Shown one piece after another: positions 50,085 to 60,800 of a stretch of 64,000 nucleotides of DNA. A model generated the notes under the pieces. That model was not told where the DNA came from, searched no databases, and saw only the letters and a list, made by a program, of their open reading frames with translations. The stretch lies in contig JAOSJX010000023.1 of assembly GCA_027493875.1 (NCBI GenBank), forward strand, positions 558,001 to 622,000, written 5' to 3'. The stretch is from Deltaproteobacteria bacterium (GTDB lineage Bacteria; Lernaellota; Lernaellaia; JACKCT01). The stretch's first letter is position 1. Every line of letters starts with the position of its first letter. Position numbers and translations under genes: made by a program.

Positions 50085-51189
50085 TCCTCGACCGATGGTC
50101 CGCCGCCTTTGCCGTGGTCGCCGCCGCGGTTCTCTATCGCCGGCTTCCGGCGCGCCGGCGGCCGGGGTTTCTCGCGGCGTTTTCGCTCGGCGCGTACGCG
50201 TGGTACGACGTGCGCGGATTGGTCATCGTCCTTCCTCTCGCCGCGGTTACGTACGCGCTGATCGGACGCGTCCGCGCGTCGTCACGCGCCGCGTTCGTCT
50301 CCAGCGTGACGCTCGCCGTCGCTCTTCTCGCCGCCTATAAGTTCTTGGAGCGCCAAGGAAGCGTCGCGCTGCCCATGGGCCTGAGTTACCTCGCGTTTCA
50401 ATCGATTCTCACGTTGCTTGAAGCGCGGCGGCAAAGATCGAAAGGCCGGCGCCCGGCGAATTCTTTTCCTACTATTTTCTTTTTTCCACGAACGCTTCCG
50501 GGCCGATCAAAAGTTTCGCGCGCTTCCTGAATGAACGAAGCGCCGCGGCATGGATGGACGATTTCGCCGCGGGCGGCCGGCGCATCCTGTTCGGGTTGTT
50601 CAAGACGATCGTCCTCGCCGGCTCGCTCTCGCCCATCGCCGCGAAGCTCGGCGCCGACGGCAAGGAACAACTCGAACTGTGGTTCGCGCTCTACGCCTAT
50701 GCGCTGCACCTCTATTTTGATTTTTCAGGATATACCGACATCGCGGTCGGTCTGGCGCGGCTGTTCGGGCTGCGCATCGAGGAGAATTTCGATTGGCCCT
50801 ATCTCAAGAGCAATCTCCGCGAATTCTGGCGCTCGTGGCATATGTCGCTGACCGGTTTTATGCGCGAGGCGGTTTATATTCCGCTCGGCGGCAACCGCGT
50901 GGGTTGCGCACGCTTGTATTTCAACCTGACCGCCGTCTTCGTCCTGATCGGCCTGTGGCACGGCCTCGAAACGCACTATCTCTATTGGGGCCTCTACCAC
51001 GGCGCCGGCATGGTCGCCTACCGCGTCTGGTCAAGCCGCCGGGAGAAGGCGGCGGTGACCCCCATGCGCCGCGCCGCCGGTTGGCTTTTCACATTCCACT
51101 TCGTCGTTTTCGGATGGGTTCTTTTCGCGTGCGAAACATCGCGCGCGCTGGACGTCTATCGGATTCTGTTGACGGGAGGATCGTTATGA
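50081..51189 (+). CDS. MBOAT-family O-acyltransferase (DltB/AlgI-like), one frameshift
   Basis: MBOAT proteins pass acyl groups across the inner membrane to a periplasmic acceptor. N-terminal helices (GLVIVLPLAAVTYALIG, ALPMGLSYLAFQSILTLLE) are followed by a frameshift near 50470; restored reading includes FSYYFLFPTLLTGPI-like sequence. The signature region is YFDFSGYTDIAVGLARLFG, NLREFWRSWHMSLTGFM, REAVYIPLGGNR and the invariant His in IGLWHGLETHYLYWGLYHG. Restored length is about 369 residues, slightly short for DltB. The stop overlaps the ATG of the microprotein gene (ATGA). Confidence 0.88.
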
Positions 51190-51308
51190 GCCGGTGGCGC
51201 GAGGCCGCGAAAGATCTCGGACACGCGGCCTTCTGGTACGTTCTGATTCTTCTGCTGATTTTGTTTTCCGCCGGCGGCGCGGCGGAGTACGTTTACATGC
51301 GCTTTTGA
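51186..51308 (+). CDS. 40-residue DltX-like membrane microprotein
   Basis: The ATG overlaps the MBOAT stop (ATGA at 51186-51189). The product has a short basic/polar N-terminus (MSRWREAAKDLGHAA), one transmembrane helix (FWYVLILLLILFSAGG), and ends AEYVYMRF. The C-terminal six residues, Tyr-Val-Tyr-Met-Arg-Phe, fit the pattern aromatic-x-Tyr-x-x-Phe that ends DltX of Gram-positive dlt operons. As I recall, the DltX tyrosine carries the acyl group between DltB and DltD. Length, topology and position beside an MBOAT and an SGNH protein all fit. Y37 is the predicted acyl-carrying residue. The identification is by motif and synteny; no alignment was run. Confidence 0.65.
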   Translation: MSRWREAAKDLGHAAFWYVLILLLILFSAGGAAEYVYMRF

Positions 51309-51321
51309 AACGCGACGCGGT

Positions 51322-51789
51322 TCAGCCCTTGCGGCCGGCGTATTCGCGCAGGAAGAGCGTCTCCAGCCGCTCCTTGTGCATTTCCTCTTCGCGTTTCATC
51401 CGCGTGAAGAATTCCTGAAGCGGGGTCTCGCGAAAAATATCCATATAGCGCGCGTAATACTGCACGGCGCGGTCCTCGTGGTGAATCGCGTACGCGATCA
51501 ATTCCTTGGCCGTGCATTTGGGCGTGATTTCCGCAACGTCGGGAACGCGCGGCGGCGCCGCCGTCCGCGCCTTGTTCTCGCGCTTGCCGATCCGCCCGAG
51601 GTTGCCGTCCTCCAATGTCATTTCGAGCATCTTGATGTGGCCTTCCTCATCGCGCGCCAGCATGTGGATGACGCGGTTGGCGGCCTCGTCCCCGAACTTG
51701 CCTTCCCACGAACGATACAGATCGCGCGAAAGAACCTCGCGGTTCAGCGCCTTTCGAATCATTTCGCCCAGATCAAATATTTCAGCCAC
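51322..51789 (-). CDS. Rubrerythrin/ferritin-like diiron protein
   Basis: This intact 155-residue four-helix protein has diiron ligands arranged as in the rubrerythrin family without a rubredoxin tail: E-x-x-H in LARDEEGHIKMLEMTL, and the second half AIHHEDRAVQYYARYMD and MKREEEMHKERLETLF. A flexible basic linker (GRIGKRENKARTAAPP) separates the halves. It probably detoxifies peroxide or stores iron. It is transcribed next to a Crp/Fnr regulator, from which it is separated by 12 bases. It converges on the microprotein gene. Confidence 0.8.
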   Translation of the reverse strand: MAEIFDLGEMIRKALNREVLSRDLYRSWEGKFGDEAANRVIHMLARDEEGHIKMLEMTLEDGNLGRIGKRENKARTAAPPRVPDVAEITPKCTAKELIAYAIHHEDRAVQYYARYMDIFRETPLQEFFTRMKREEEMHKERLETLFLREYAGRKG

Positions 51790-51801
51790 GGCCCAAATCC
51801 C

Positions 51802-52507
51802 CTATATCAATTCGTCCGGCAATTCCTTGAGCCGGTCAAGATCCTCAATGAAGATCGTCTTTCCGCGCGTTTCAATCAAGCCCTCTTTGGACAGGCGCGA
51901 GACGATGCGGATGGTGGTCTCCACGGTGCTGCCCACCATGTCCGCGATATCCTGACGCGTTAGAATCACCGGAATCCGGACTTTGGTTCCGTCTTCCCCG
52001 TCCGATCCTGTCGGCCAGTTTGAGCAGCAAATTGACGATGCGTTTCTCGACCCGTTCGACCGCCAACCCCTGAACCACGTCCTGCGCGTCGCGCAACCGC
52101 CGCGAAAATTCCAGGATCAATTCGTACGCGACGTACGGATGTTCGCGCACCATGCCGAGAAACTCCGTCCTCGGAATCTTGAGGACGTCCGTCGGCTCCA
52201 TCGCCTTGGCGGAATCCGAATGGGGGCGGCCATCGAACAACGGCACCTCGCCGAAGGTCTCGCCCGCCCCGACAATCCGGAGAATCGTCTCTTTGCCGGC
52301 CTTGGACTGCTTGAAAAGCTTGACCTTTCCCTTTATGACGATGAACAGCCAGTCCGGCGCGTCGCCTTCCCAATAGATCGGGTCGGTTTTTTTGTGCGTT
52401 TCCTCGACGGCGAGACCGTGAATGCGGGTAAGCCCGTCTTTGTCAAAACCGGAGAAAATGAAAATATTCTTGAGGATTTCCAGGTTTTCCAAACCCACAC
52501 CGCCCAA
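51802..52507 (-). CDS. Crp/Fnr-family transcription regulator, one frameshift
   Basis: A cyclic-nucleotide-binding-type barrel (IYWEGDAPDWLFIVIKGKVK, GAGETFGEVPLFDG) is joined by a dimer helix (RRLRDAQDVVQGLAVERVEK) to a winged HTH. A frameshift near 52000 must be fixed for the HTH to read LTRQDIADMVGSTVETTIR and IVSRLSKEGLIETRGKTIFI, a clear Crp recognition helix. No N-terminal cysteines for an FNR iron-sulfur cluster are present, so oxygen sensing of the FNR type is unlikely. The start may be TTG at 52507 or GTG at 52498. It probably controls the adjacent ferritin-like gene. Confidence 0.85.
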
Positions 52508-52586
52508 AAATGCAAAATACAGGTCCTCTTAACACACCGCGCGCGTCGGAGTAAATCCGTGGCCGCACGGATGGACCGGCGACGCG

Positions 52587-53459
52587 TTAGTCGGCGTGGA
52601 AAAGGCCAATAAAAACCGGAACGTTGACGAAGCCGCGAATCCAGTGGTGATCCGTCGTGGTGCTCAGCATCAACTGGGTGCTCGTTCCACCGTCGAGATT
52701 GAGGGCGTCGATGCACTGAAATCCGCCGCTCATCGCCGGCATCGCCATGAGAGCGGCGAAGTGGTCGAGCGTCAGGCCCGAAAAGACGGTGTCGGTGGCG
52801 ACGAAAACCGCGTTGCCCTTGTGGTCGATGCCCACGGCGGAGCGGCGCGTGACGCGGTCGTTGTTCTTGAATTTCTCGACCGGTTTTCCGTCGCGGACCA
52901 GCCACGGTCCGGATTGCAGCGCGTCGGTGACGTCGTGCTCGCGGAATTGATCGCGATGGACGAGGCCCGGCTTGCCGTCCCGGACAAAGAAAATTCCCTC
53001 AAGATCGGAGAACTTCGCCAGCGGCGTGATCGTCTCGCTCCCGGCGATGCACAGACCGAGAATGCCGAGGTCGGGGGTGAAGAACGAACCGTTGATGAGC
53101 GCGACGGCCCCGGTGGCCTCGGCGACGGCGCCGATCGGGGTGGACGCGACGGCCTCCGGCTCCTGCGCGATCACCCGGAGGCTGAACTTATCGGGCTGCG
53201 CCCTCAGGGCGTACAGTTCCATCTTGTGCTTTCCAGCACGGCTGATTTTGACGACCCGGCGTTCCAGGCCCGGCCGGATCGGAACCCAAAATCCCGCGTC
53301 CTCGACCTTGAGGCCGCCCTCGATCGAGGCCCGGTACGTGCTGACCCACGACATCGCGGTCCGATAGACTTGGTCGGGGAAGAAGCTGACGAGAAAAAAG
53401 ACCACCGCGCCGGCGAGCAGAACCATCAGAATAAAAATCCGCCCGATCCATTTTGTCAT
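52587..53459 (-). CDS. Phosphodiester glycosidase (NAGPA-like) family, membrane anchored
   Basis: This intact 290-residue protein has one N-terminal transmembrane helix (IFILMVLLAGAVVFFLVSFF) and a periplasmic domain. The family mark is CIDALNLDGGTSTQLMLS near residue 250, preceded by VALINGSFFTPD and RRSAVGIDHKGNAVFVATD, as in NAGPA/DUF2233 proteins that cleave sugar phosphodiesters or act on exopolysaccharide. Its ATG overlaps the stop of the AI-2E transporter gene. Activity is inferred from the fold only. Confidence 0.78.
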   Translation of the reverse strand: MTKWIGRIFILMVLLAGAVVFFLVSFFPDQVYRTAMSWVSTYRASIEGGLKVEDAGFWVPIRPGLERRVVKISRAGKHKMELYALRAQPDKFSLRVIAQEPEAVASTPIGAVAEATGAVALINGSFFTPDLGILGLCIAGSETITPLAKFSDLEGIFFVRDGKPGLVHRDQFREHDVTDALQSGPWLVRDGKPVEKFKNNDRVTRRSAVGIDHKGNAVFVATDTVFSGLTLDHFAALMAMPAMSGGFQCIDALNLDGGTSTQLMLSTTTDHHWIRGFVNVPVFIGLFHAD

Positions 53460-54606
53460 GGCGCGCCGTCCATTTTTTCCGCGGGCCCGTCAAAGAGGGC
53501 CGAATCGCGATAATGCGCGACGAGCTTCCTCAGAAAAACCGTCAGGACCGCCGTCGCGGGCACGGCGATGATCATGCCGGTCAAACCCAGCAGGCTCCCC
53601 CAGATCATGATCGCGAAAATAATGGCGACGGGGTGCAGGCCCAACTTATCGCCGACGATTTTCGGCGTGATGACGTTGCCTTCCAGCAGTTGCGCCACCG
53701 TGAACACGCCGACGACGAGCAGCGGGTGCAGCACGTCGCCGTGCTCGAGGGCGGCGAGAACAAGCGCGGGCCCGATGCCGAGAATCAATCCGAGGTACGG
53801 GACGATACTGACCAGGCCGGCGAACAGGCCGATCACAAGGCCCAGCGGGACGTCGGCCACAAACTGCAACCCGACGGAATAAATCGTCGCCAGAACGAGA
53901 GGCAAACCGTAAATTGCCCGCGGAGAAAATTAGAGACGACCTCGTCCACCTCGCCCGCGTAGGCGCGGAGCCGGCCCCGGTGCCGCGGAGGGAAGAGATC
54001 GACGACCTTTTCTTTGAGCGGATCGATGTCGCGCAGGAGGTAGAACCAGGCGACCGGCACGACGATGAAACTGAGCAGCGCGTTGATGAATCCCGATAAT
54101 CCCTGAAACGTCTGCCCGAGAATGCGGCGCAGCGGCTCGGCCGAGCTCTCCCAGATTTTCCGGATCATCTCGCCGTTTTCCTTCAGCACCTCGTACCATT
54201 CCGCCGTCGTGGACGGCAGCGCCACGTCGAAACGGCCTTCGAGCATCGGACCGGCCCACCGTTTGACCGCATCCGCGTAGGCCGGAAGTTTGTGGACGAA
54301 CGCATCGACGCTTTCCGTCATCGTGGGCAGGAGAATGACGACGACCGACACCGACAGCACGATCATGCCGACGATCAACGCGACCACGGCCGCGGTGCGC
54401 GAGAGCCTCAGGCGCTCCAGCGCGTCCACCACCGGATCGAAAAGATAGGCGAGGAACAAAGCGAGGATAAGAAACTTGAAGATCGGCCAGACCAGCACGA
54501 AGAGCCAGACGAGCGCCGACACGGCCGCGGTGAAAACGGCGAACCGGACCCAATCGTTTTCCCAGATGCGCCCGAGAAAAGACCAGGGACCGGCGGCGGG
54601 GGTCAT
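53456..54606 (-). CDS. AI-2E family transporter (PerM-like), one frameshift
   Basis: The start is put at 54606 (MTPAAGPWSFLGRIWENDWV), since upstream codons lack coding character. The eight-helix family pattern is visible: LVWPIFKFLILALFLAYLFDPVVDALE, then the long soluble helix region, SFIVVPVAWFYLLRDID and, after a frameshift near 53912, GLVIGLFAGLVSIVPYLGL and LEGNVITPKIVGDKLGLHPV. The last motif is diagnostic. Restored length is about 383 residues. The family exports small molecules or ions, and autoinducer export is not implied. Confidence 0.87.
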
Positions 54607-54622
54607 CGTCGCCAATCCGCCG

Positions 54623-54946
54623 TCACGGAGCCGCCCGCGGTTTGGGCAGCATCTTGACGTCCAGGCGCAGCGGCTTGTCCCCCGCGACGAGCTCGCGGCG
54701 TTCGTTTTCGAATTCGTCGGACTCAAACCGGAGAACATGCCCTCCGGCCGTCAAATCGAGGGTTCCCGGGTCGCCGTCGAAGCGGTCGGCTTTTCCGATG
54801 TAGGTGCCGTCGAGAAAGACTTTCGCGTCCGACGGCTCGACGCTCAGCGTCACCGGCACGGTGCGGCGCGCCCCGTTGATCTGGTCCAGCGGCACGGCGC
54901 ACGCCGTCAACGACAGCACCAGCAAGAGTCCCAAAAGTCCCCGCAT
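54623..54946 (-). CDS. PEGA-domain lipoprotein
   Basis: The start at 54946 gives a short signal peptide (MRGLLGLLLVLSL) with the lipobox LTAC. The mature protein has a PEGA-type beta domain: TVPVTLSVEPSDAKVFLDGT, then YIGKADRFDGDPGTLDLTAG and GHVLRFESDEFEN. PEGA domains occur in surface proteins and bind or decorate envelope polymers. It lies just upstream of the AI-2E transporter on the same strand, 16 bases away. Confidence 0.75.
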   Translation of the reverse strand: MRGLLGLLLVLSLTACAVPLDQINGARRTVPVTLSVEPSDAKVFLDGTYIGKADRFDGDPGTLDLTAGGHVLRFESDEFENERRELVAGDKPLRLDVKMLPKPRAAP

Positions 54947-55122
54947 GGCCCTCAGTGCCCCGATCCGTAAATAAGGTTGCATTCGGCCGCCGCTGCATCC
55001 GCGCCGGCGGCGTCGGCCTCCCTGCGGCGTACTCCCCGGTACGCCTCAGTCGACCTCCTGGCCGGCCCGGCCCATCGGCGCCCACGGTGCGACACCGTAT
55101 TTTCGGACCGGAGCCCTTAGCA

Positions 55123-56230
55123 TCAGTAGGTTACGTGAAATGTCAACCGGTTTTCGGGCGCCGCGGATTCCTGAAACTTGAACGGCAGAGCCGCGATCCG
55201 CGTCACCGCCTCGGCCAAATCCCGCAGGTCGCCTTCGTAGGCGACGCGGTACTGAAATCGGCCGCCGGAGCCGACCGCGTCGAGGCTTATCTTGGTGACC
55301 ATCGGCAGCTCGGCCACGGCCGCGCGCACCGATTTTTCGGCGGAGAATTCGCGCAGTCCTTCGAACGTGACGAGTGCTTCCGCCGCGGCCGCCGACGCGT
55401 CCGCGGCCCGCGGCTTCAACTCCGACGCCAGCCGCGCAAAAACGAGCCCGGCGCTTTCCTGCGCCGCGGCGACGCACGAGCGGTCGGAGACGGAAATCGG
55501 CTGCGCGAATTTCGCGACGACGGTCTTGTCCCGCAGGTCCGCGAAAATAAAGCGAACGAGGTCCGGGCAATCGTCGGACGGGTGTCCCAGACGGCCGAGA
55601 CCGAGCAGAAGATAGCGGCAATGAAACGTCGCGCCGAGCGTGGCGACTTTTTTCGAGCCGTTCCTTGGCCGCGTCGTCGAAGGCGGGGTCTTCCACGATC
55701 GACTGCGCCACCGCGTCGTCGATCGGGTGGTAGTCCATCATGTCGAGGCGCTGAATCAGCTCCGTTTCAAGTTCCTTAAAACGCGAGCGTTTGTCGCCCT
55801 TGTCAAAGACGATCGCGACGAGCAGAAGGTCGCGCTCGCCGTCCGCGGCGTTCTTCTCCACAGGCAACGCGCGAATCACCCGCGCGAGGCGGTCGAGATC
55901 GATCTTGGCCTCGATCACGATTTCGTATTCGTCTTCTTGCGGCGCGTCCTTGACCGTTTCGTAGGATACGAAATGCCGGTCCGGGTGCCGCAGGACGTGC
56001 GAGGCGATCGCTTTTTTCCGCGCTTCGGCCTCAAGCGCCAGCACGGCCATCGGAATCGCGGCCTCGAGGGCGTGGCGCATCGCCTGATCGAGCGCGTCCT
56101 TGCGCGCGGCGACGACGTTGCCCGCTTCGAGCGTCGCCACGCCCCGCCCGGAAAGAAGGGCGACGTTCTCGGCGAAAGCGGGCGCGGCCCAAAAAACCGC
56201 CGCGGCGAGGAGCGCGAAGACGCGTTTCAC
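55123..56230 (-). CDS. Secreted protein of unknown function, one frameshift
   Basis: The GTG at 56230 overlaps the hflX stop. A signal peptide with an AFA cleavage site ([20 protein letters not shown]) opens a protein of about 368 residues. The first domain (GRGVATLEAGNVVAARKDAL, EIVIEAKIDLDRLARVI) resembles the N-terminal fold of FlgT/LPP20-type envelope proteins, but only loosely. A frameshift near 55655 joins it to a repeat-like C-terminal half (SAEKSVRAAVAELPMVTKIS, FQYRVAYEGDLRDLAEAVTR) typical of two tandem beta-alpha units. Its partners are PEGA and AI-2E genes downstream. Confidence 0.55.
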
Positions 56231-57485
56231 AGCGCGAATTCCTCCAAGCCCGCGGCCAGGCGCTCCGGCAGCCAGACCGTGAAACGCACGTTGTCCGCTT
56301 CGTAATCTTCCGACACAACCAGCCCTTCCCGTTTGATCCGCCGGATGACGTCCGCGCGCGTCAGGGGAATACCCATCGTCATCAGGCGGCGTCCCGCTTT
56401 GGTCCGGCGCGCGAGCAACTCCACCAGCGCGGGCAGGCCGGCGCCGGTCTTCGCCGAGACGGCGACGGCGTCCGTCAACTCGCGGGTCAGCTTCGCGATC
56501 AGCGCGCTTCCCGCGACGGCGTCGGTCTTATTGAGCACGTGGACGACATCCGAGGTTTGAACTCCGATTTCCGCCAGCACGGCGTTGACCGACTCGATGC
56601 GTTCTTCGACGTTGGGATGCGCGGCGTCGATCACGTGCAACAGGAAATCCGACGCCGTGACTTCCTCGAAGGTCGCTTTGAAGCTTTCGACGAGTTCGTG
56701 CGGAAGCTTTCGGATAAAGCCGACCGTGTCCGCGAGCAACAGCGCCCCCCGTCGGCAAAACGCAACGAACGCACCGCCGGATCGAGCGTGGCGAACAATC
56801 GGTCGTCGGCGTAGGCCGCCGCGCCGGTGAGCGCGTTGAAGAGCGTACTTTTCCCGGCGTTGGTATAGCCGATGAGGCTGGCGGTCTTATAGGGACGCGG
56901 CGGCGGGCCCGGCGGTGGAGATCGCGGGTCTGACGGACCTTTTCCAGCCGCTTTTTCAAAGCGGCGATTTTTGTCCGAATATGCCGCCGGTCGATTTCGA
57001 GATCCGTTTCGCCCGGCCCGCGCGTGCCGATCCCGGCGCCCTGTCGGGACAAGTGCGTCCACATGCCGCGAAGGCGCGGCGCGAGGTATTCGAGCTGGGC
57101 CAACTCCACCTGGAGTTTGCCTTCGGCGCTCTGCGCCCGCGTCGCGAAGATGTCGAGGATGAGCCCGGTGCGGTCCATGACCATCCGGCCCGAGGCCTCT
57201 TCCAGGTTGCGCTGCTGCGTCGGGGGTGAGGTTGTCGTCGAAGACGATGAAATCGGCGGCGGCCGTCTCGGCCAGCGCGGCGAGTTCGCCAACCTTGCCT
57301 TTGCCGATGAAGGTCGCCGGCTCGGGACGGCGCAGGTCGCAGGTCAGCCGTCCCGCCTCCGTGCCGCCCGCCGTGCGCAGCAACTCCGCGAGTTCGTCGA
57401 GGGATTCGTCGATCTCAAAGGGTAGAACGCCCCGCCGGCGTGCAGCCACCAGCAGGGCGTTCGTCCAGGCTTCTTTTGTCAGCAT
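56227..57485 (-). CDS. hflX: GTPase HflX, several frameshifts
   Basis: HflX splits stalled 70S ribosomes in stress. The ATG at 57485 gives [19 protein letters not shown]. The HflX-specific N-terminal domain includes [37 protein letters not shown] and the GTPase linker [19 protein letters not shown]. The G domain has [37 protein letters not shown] and VLNKTDAV. Frameshifts are near 57230, 56900, 56755 and elsewhere. Restored length is about 420 residues. It follows hfq on the same strand by a few bases, the common hfq-hflX order. Confidence 0.9.
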
Positions 57486-57489
57486 TCCG

Positions 57490-57809
57490 TTACTTGCGGT
57501 CTCCACCCGAATCGCGATACCCGCGGTCTTCGCGCGGTCCCCGGTCTCCGCGGTCGGGCCGGTCGCCGTGCGAGGCCCTTCGCCGAAGAGTTGCGCCATG
57601 CGGCTGCCGCCGGGCACGTTGACGTTGGTGATCGCGTGTTTGTAGATCAGGTGAAATTTCTCCCCTTCCAGGATCACGCAGTAGTTGTCGAAACTCTTGA
57701 TGACGCCCTCGAACTTCTGGCCGTCCGACAACTCCATGGTGATCTTGATGCGCTCGCGCCGCGCCTGGTTCAGGAACTGGTCCTGCACATTGATACGCGG
57801 TTTCATCAA
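57490..57809 (-). CDS. hfq: RNA chaperone Hfq with Arg/Asp/Gly-rich tail, one frameshift
   Basis: Hfq forms Sm-like hexamers that pair small RNAs with targets. The core is canonical: [40 protein letters not shown] and [19 protein letters not shown]. Uncorrected, the frame runs on into hflX. With one base corrected around 57570 the tail reads [22 protein letters not shown] and stops at 57490-57492. A short start at 57806 (ATG) is used with GGAGG upstream. The basic/acidic tail of about 35 residues is longer than in minimal Hfq proteins and probably disordered. Confidence 0.88.
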
Positions 57810-57839
57810 AACATGCCTCCTTCCTTGGGCAAATCCAAA

Positions 57840-60800
57840 TTACACGAACATCACGACGTCGCGGCCGAGAAGCCCTTCAATGGAGCGGACCACGTCGTCG
57901 CTTGGTTCCAAACCATAAGTGGGGGGGAGCTTCAGCAGCGCTTCACCGGCCCCCGGCACCCGCACATGGAGCACCGGCCGGCATTTCCCCCGTCCCGCAT
58001 TAGACAATATCTTTTTAAGCATCTCAACCGTGCTTTGTGCCATTTCGGTTCCCGGCAGACGAATATGGAGTTCGGCTCCCAGTTCTTTTGCGCTTCGGCC
58101 AGCGGAACGATCTTTTTCACGACCATCCGCGGCCCTTTTTCCTGATTTTCCGCCGTCCCGGCCAGCAAAATCGGTTCCTCGGACCGGATCAGCGCGTCGT
58201 GCCGGGCCAGAACGTCGCTGTACACAACCGCCTCAAAGGTCCCGGTCAAATCCTCGGCTTCGAGAATCGCCATGCGCCCGCGAACCGTGTCAATGAACCG
58301 CCGTCCGGAAATGATGACGGCCATCGTGGCCTCCATCGTCGTTCCGAAATCCTCATCCTTCAGGCCGGCGCAGGTCAGGTTCGTGTACTGCTTGATGATA
58401 CTGGCATATTGGCGGAGCGGGTGTCCAGTAAGAAAGAAACCGAAAGCCGTTTTCTCGCCGTCCAATTGTTCCGAATCCGTCCAGGGCTCCGTGTCGGGCA
58501 ACGCGTCGCCGGCCTGATCCAGGCCGACCGCGCCGTCCATGCCGCCGAAGAGCGACCCCTGCCCGCTGGCGCGCTCCTTGGCGCGCCGCGAGGCGTGCTC
58601 CAGCGCGGCGTCGAGCCCGGCGAGCAGTTGGGCTCGGTTCGGATTGATCTTATCGAAGCAGCCGCCTTTGATCAGGCTTTCCATCACCCGTTTATTGACA
58701 TGCTGCGGATCGACATGTTCCAGAAAATGAAAAAGGCCTTGAAATTCGCCGTGCTCTTCGCGGGCATGGACGAGGGCTTGAATGGTCCCCTCCCCGACGT
58801 TTTTGACGGCGATCAAACCGAAGCGGATTTTGCCGTCCTCGACGATGAAGTCGCGTTCCGAGCGGTTGACGTCGGGCGGCAGGATCTCCATCCCCATTTC
58901 CCGCACTTCGTTGATTTTCGGATAGAGCTTGTCCGTATTGTCCGAGTTCATCGTGAGCACGGCGGCCATGTATTCGTTCGGGTAGTTCGCTTTAAGATAC
59001 GCGGTTTGGTACGCGAGCACCCCGTACGCCGCGGAATGGCTTTTGTTGAAACCGTACTCGGCGAATTTGTCGATGAGATCCCAAATCTTCTCGGCCTTGT
59101 CGCGTGAGATTCCCTTGTTCGCGGCGCCGTCCAGAAATTCCGTGCGGAATTGCTCGACCTGCTCGCGCTTTTTCTTGCCGATGGCGCGGCGCAAAAGGTC
59201 GGACGCCCCGAGGCTGAACCCGCCGACTTCGCGCACCACCTGCATCACCTGCTCCTGATACACCATCAGGCCGTAGGTTTCCTTCAGGTATTTTTCGAGG
59301 ACGGGCAGTTCGTACGTGACGGTCTTCTCGCCTTTTTTGGACGCGATGTAATCGTCGATCATCCGCATCGGTCCCGGCCGGTACAGCGCGACCAGCGCGA
59401 TGATTTCATCGACCGACGACGGCGCAATGCGCACGACCACTTCCGTCATGCCCCCGGATTCGAGTTGGAAGACGCCGGTGGTATGACCCTTCGCGAGAAG
59501 TTCGAAGGTTTTCGCGTCGTCCATGGGGATCGCGTCCATATCGATCCGGACGCCGTGATTGCGTTCGATGAGTTTGAGCGCCTTGTCGATGATGGTCAGA
59601 TTTTTCAGGCCCAGAAAATCGAACTTGATGAGCTTGGCGGCCTCGACGTCCTTCATGTCCCACTGCGTGATGACGTGTCCGTCCTTGTCGCGGGTGAGCG
59701 GGACGAATTCGGTGAGCGGCGCGGGCGCGATGACCACACCGGCCGCGTGCTTGCCGATGTGCCGCGTCAATCCTTCGAGCGCCTTGGCGTGCTCCGTCAG
59801 CTCGCGCGCCCACGCGTTCTCCTCGATGAAATCGCGAAATTCGGAGTTTTTTTCGATCGCGTCGGCGATGGTGATCTTGGGATCGAAGGGGATGAGCTTG
59901 GCGACCTTGTCCACTTCCGCATACGGGTAACCGAGCGCGCGGCCCACGTCGCGGACGACGGCTTTGGCTTTCAGTGTGGCGAAGGTCCCGATCTGGCACA
60001 CGCTGTCCTTGCCGTATTTCTCGGTGACATACTCGATCACCCGGTCGCGTCCGTGGGCGCAAAAATCGCAATCGATATCCGGATTGTCGTGCCGTTCGGG
60101 ATTCAGAAAGCGCTCGAACAGGAGCCCGTAGCGGAGCGGGTCGATATCCGTAATGCCGAGCGCGTAGCACACGAGGCTGCCCGCCGCGCTGCCGCGTCCG
60201 GGCCCGACCGGAATGTCGTGCCGCCGCGCCCAATTCATGAAGTCCTGCACGATCAGCAGGTAGGCGGCGAAACCGCGCTCGGTGATCAGTTCCAACTCGG
60301 AATCAATGCGCGTTTCGTACTCGGCGCGCACGCGGGCTTTTTTTCGGTGTCGGTCGGAATTTTCGCGGCGATTTTGGCGAAGCGGCGTTCAAATCCCTCC
60401 CGGCTCATCTTCGTGAATACCGATTCGATGGTTTCGCCGGCGGGCACGTCGTATTCGGGAAATAAGAAGCCGCCGGTTGACCACTCGAATTGACAGCGTT
60501 CGGCGATCTCCAACGTGCTCTTGACCGCCCCGGGCGTGTCGTGAAACAGATCCGCCATCTCGCGGGAGGAGCGGAGGTAGAACGCCTCCGATTCGTAGCG
60601 CTTGCGGTTCTGCTCGCTGACGGTTTTTCCCGTGCCCACGCACAGCAGCACGTCGTGCGGATTCGCGTCTTCCGGCCGCAGATAGTGGCAATCGTTCGTC
60701 GCCACGACGGGCAGGTCCAGGCGCTTCGCGATTTTCAGAATCTCGATGTTGACCCGCTCCTGGCGCTCCAATCCGTTGTGCTGAATTTCCAGATAATAGC

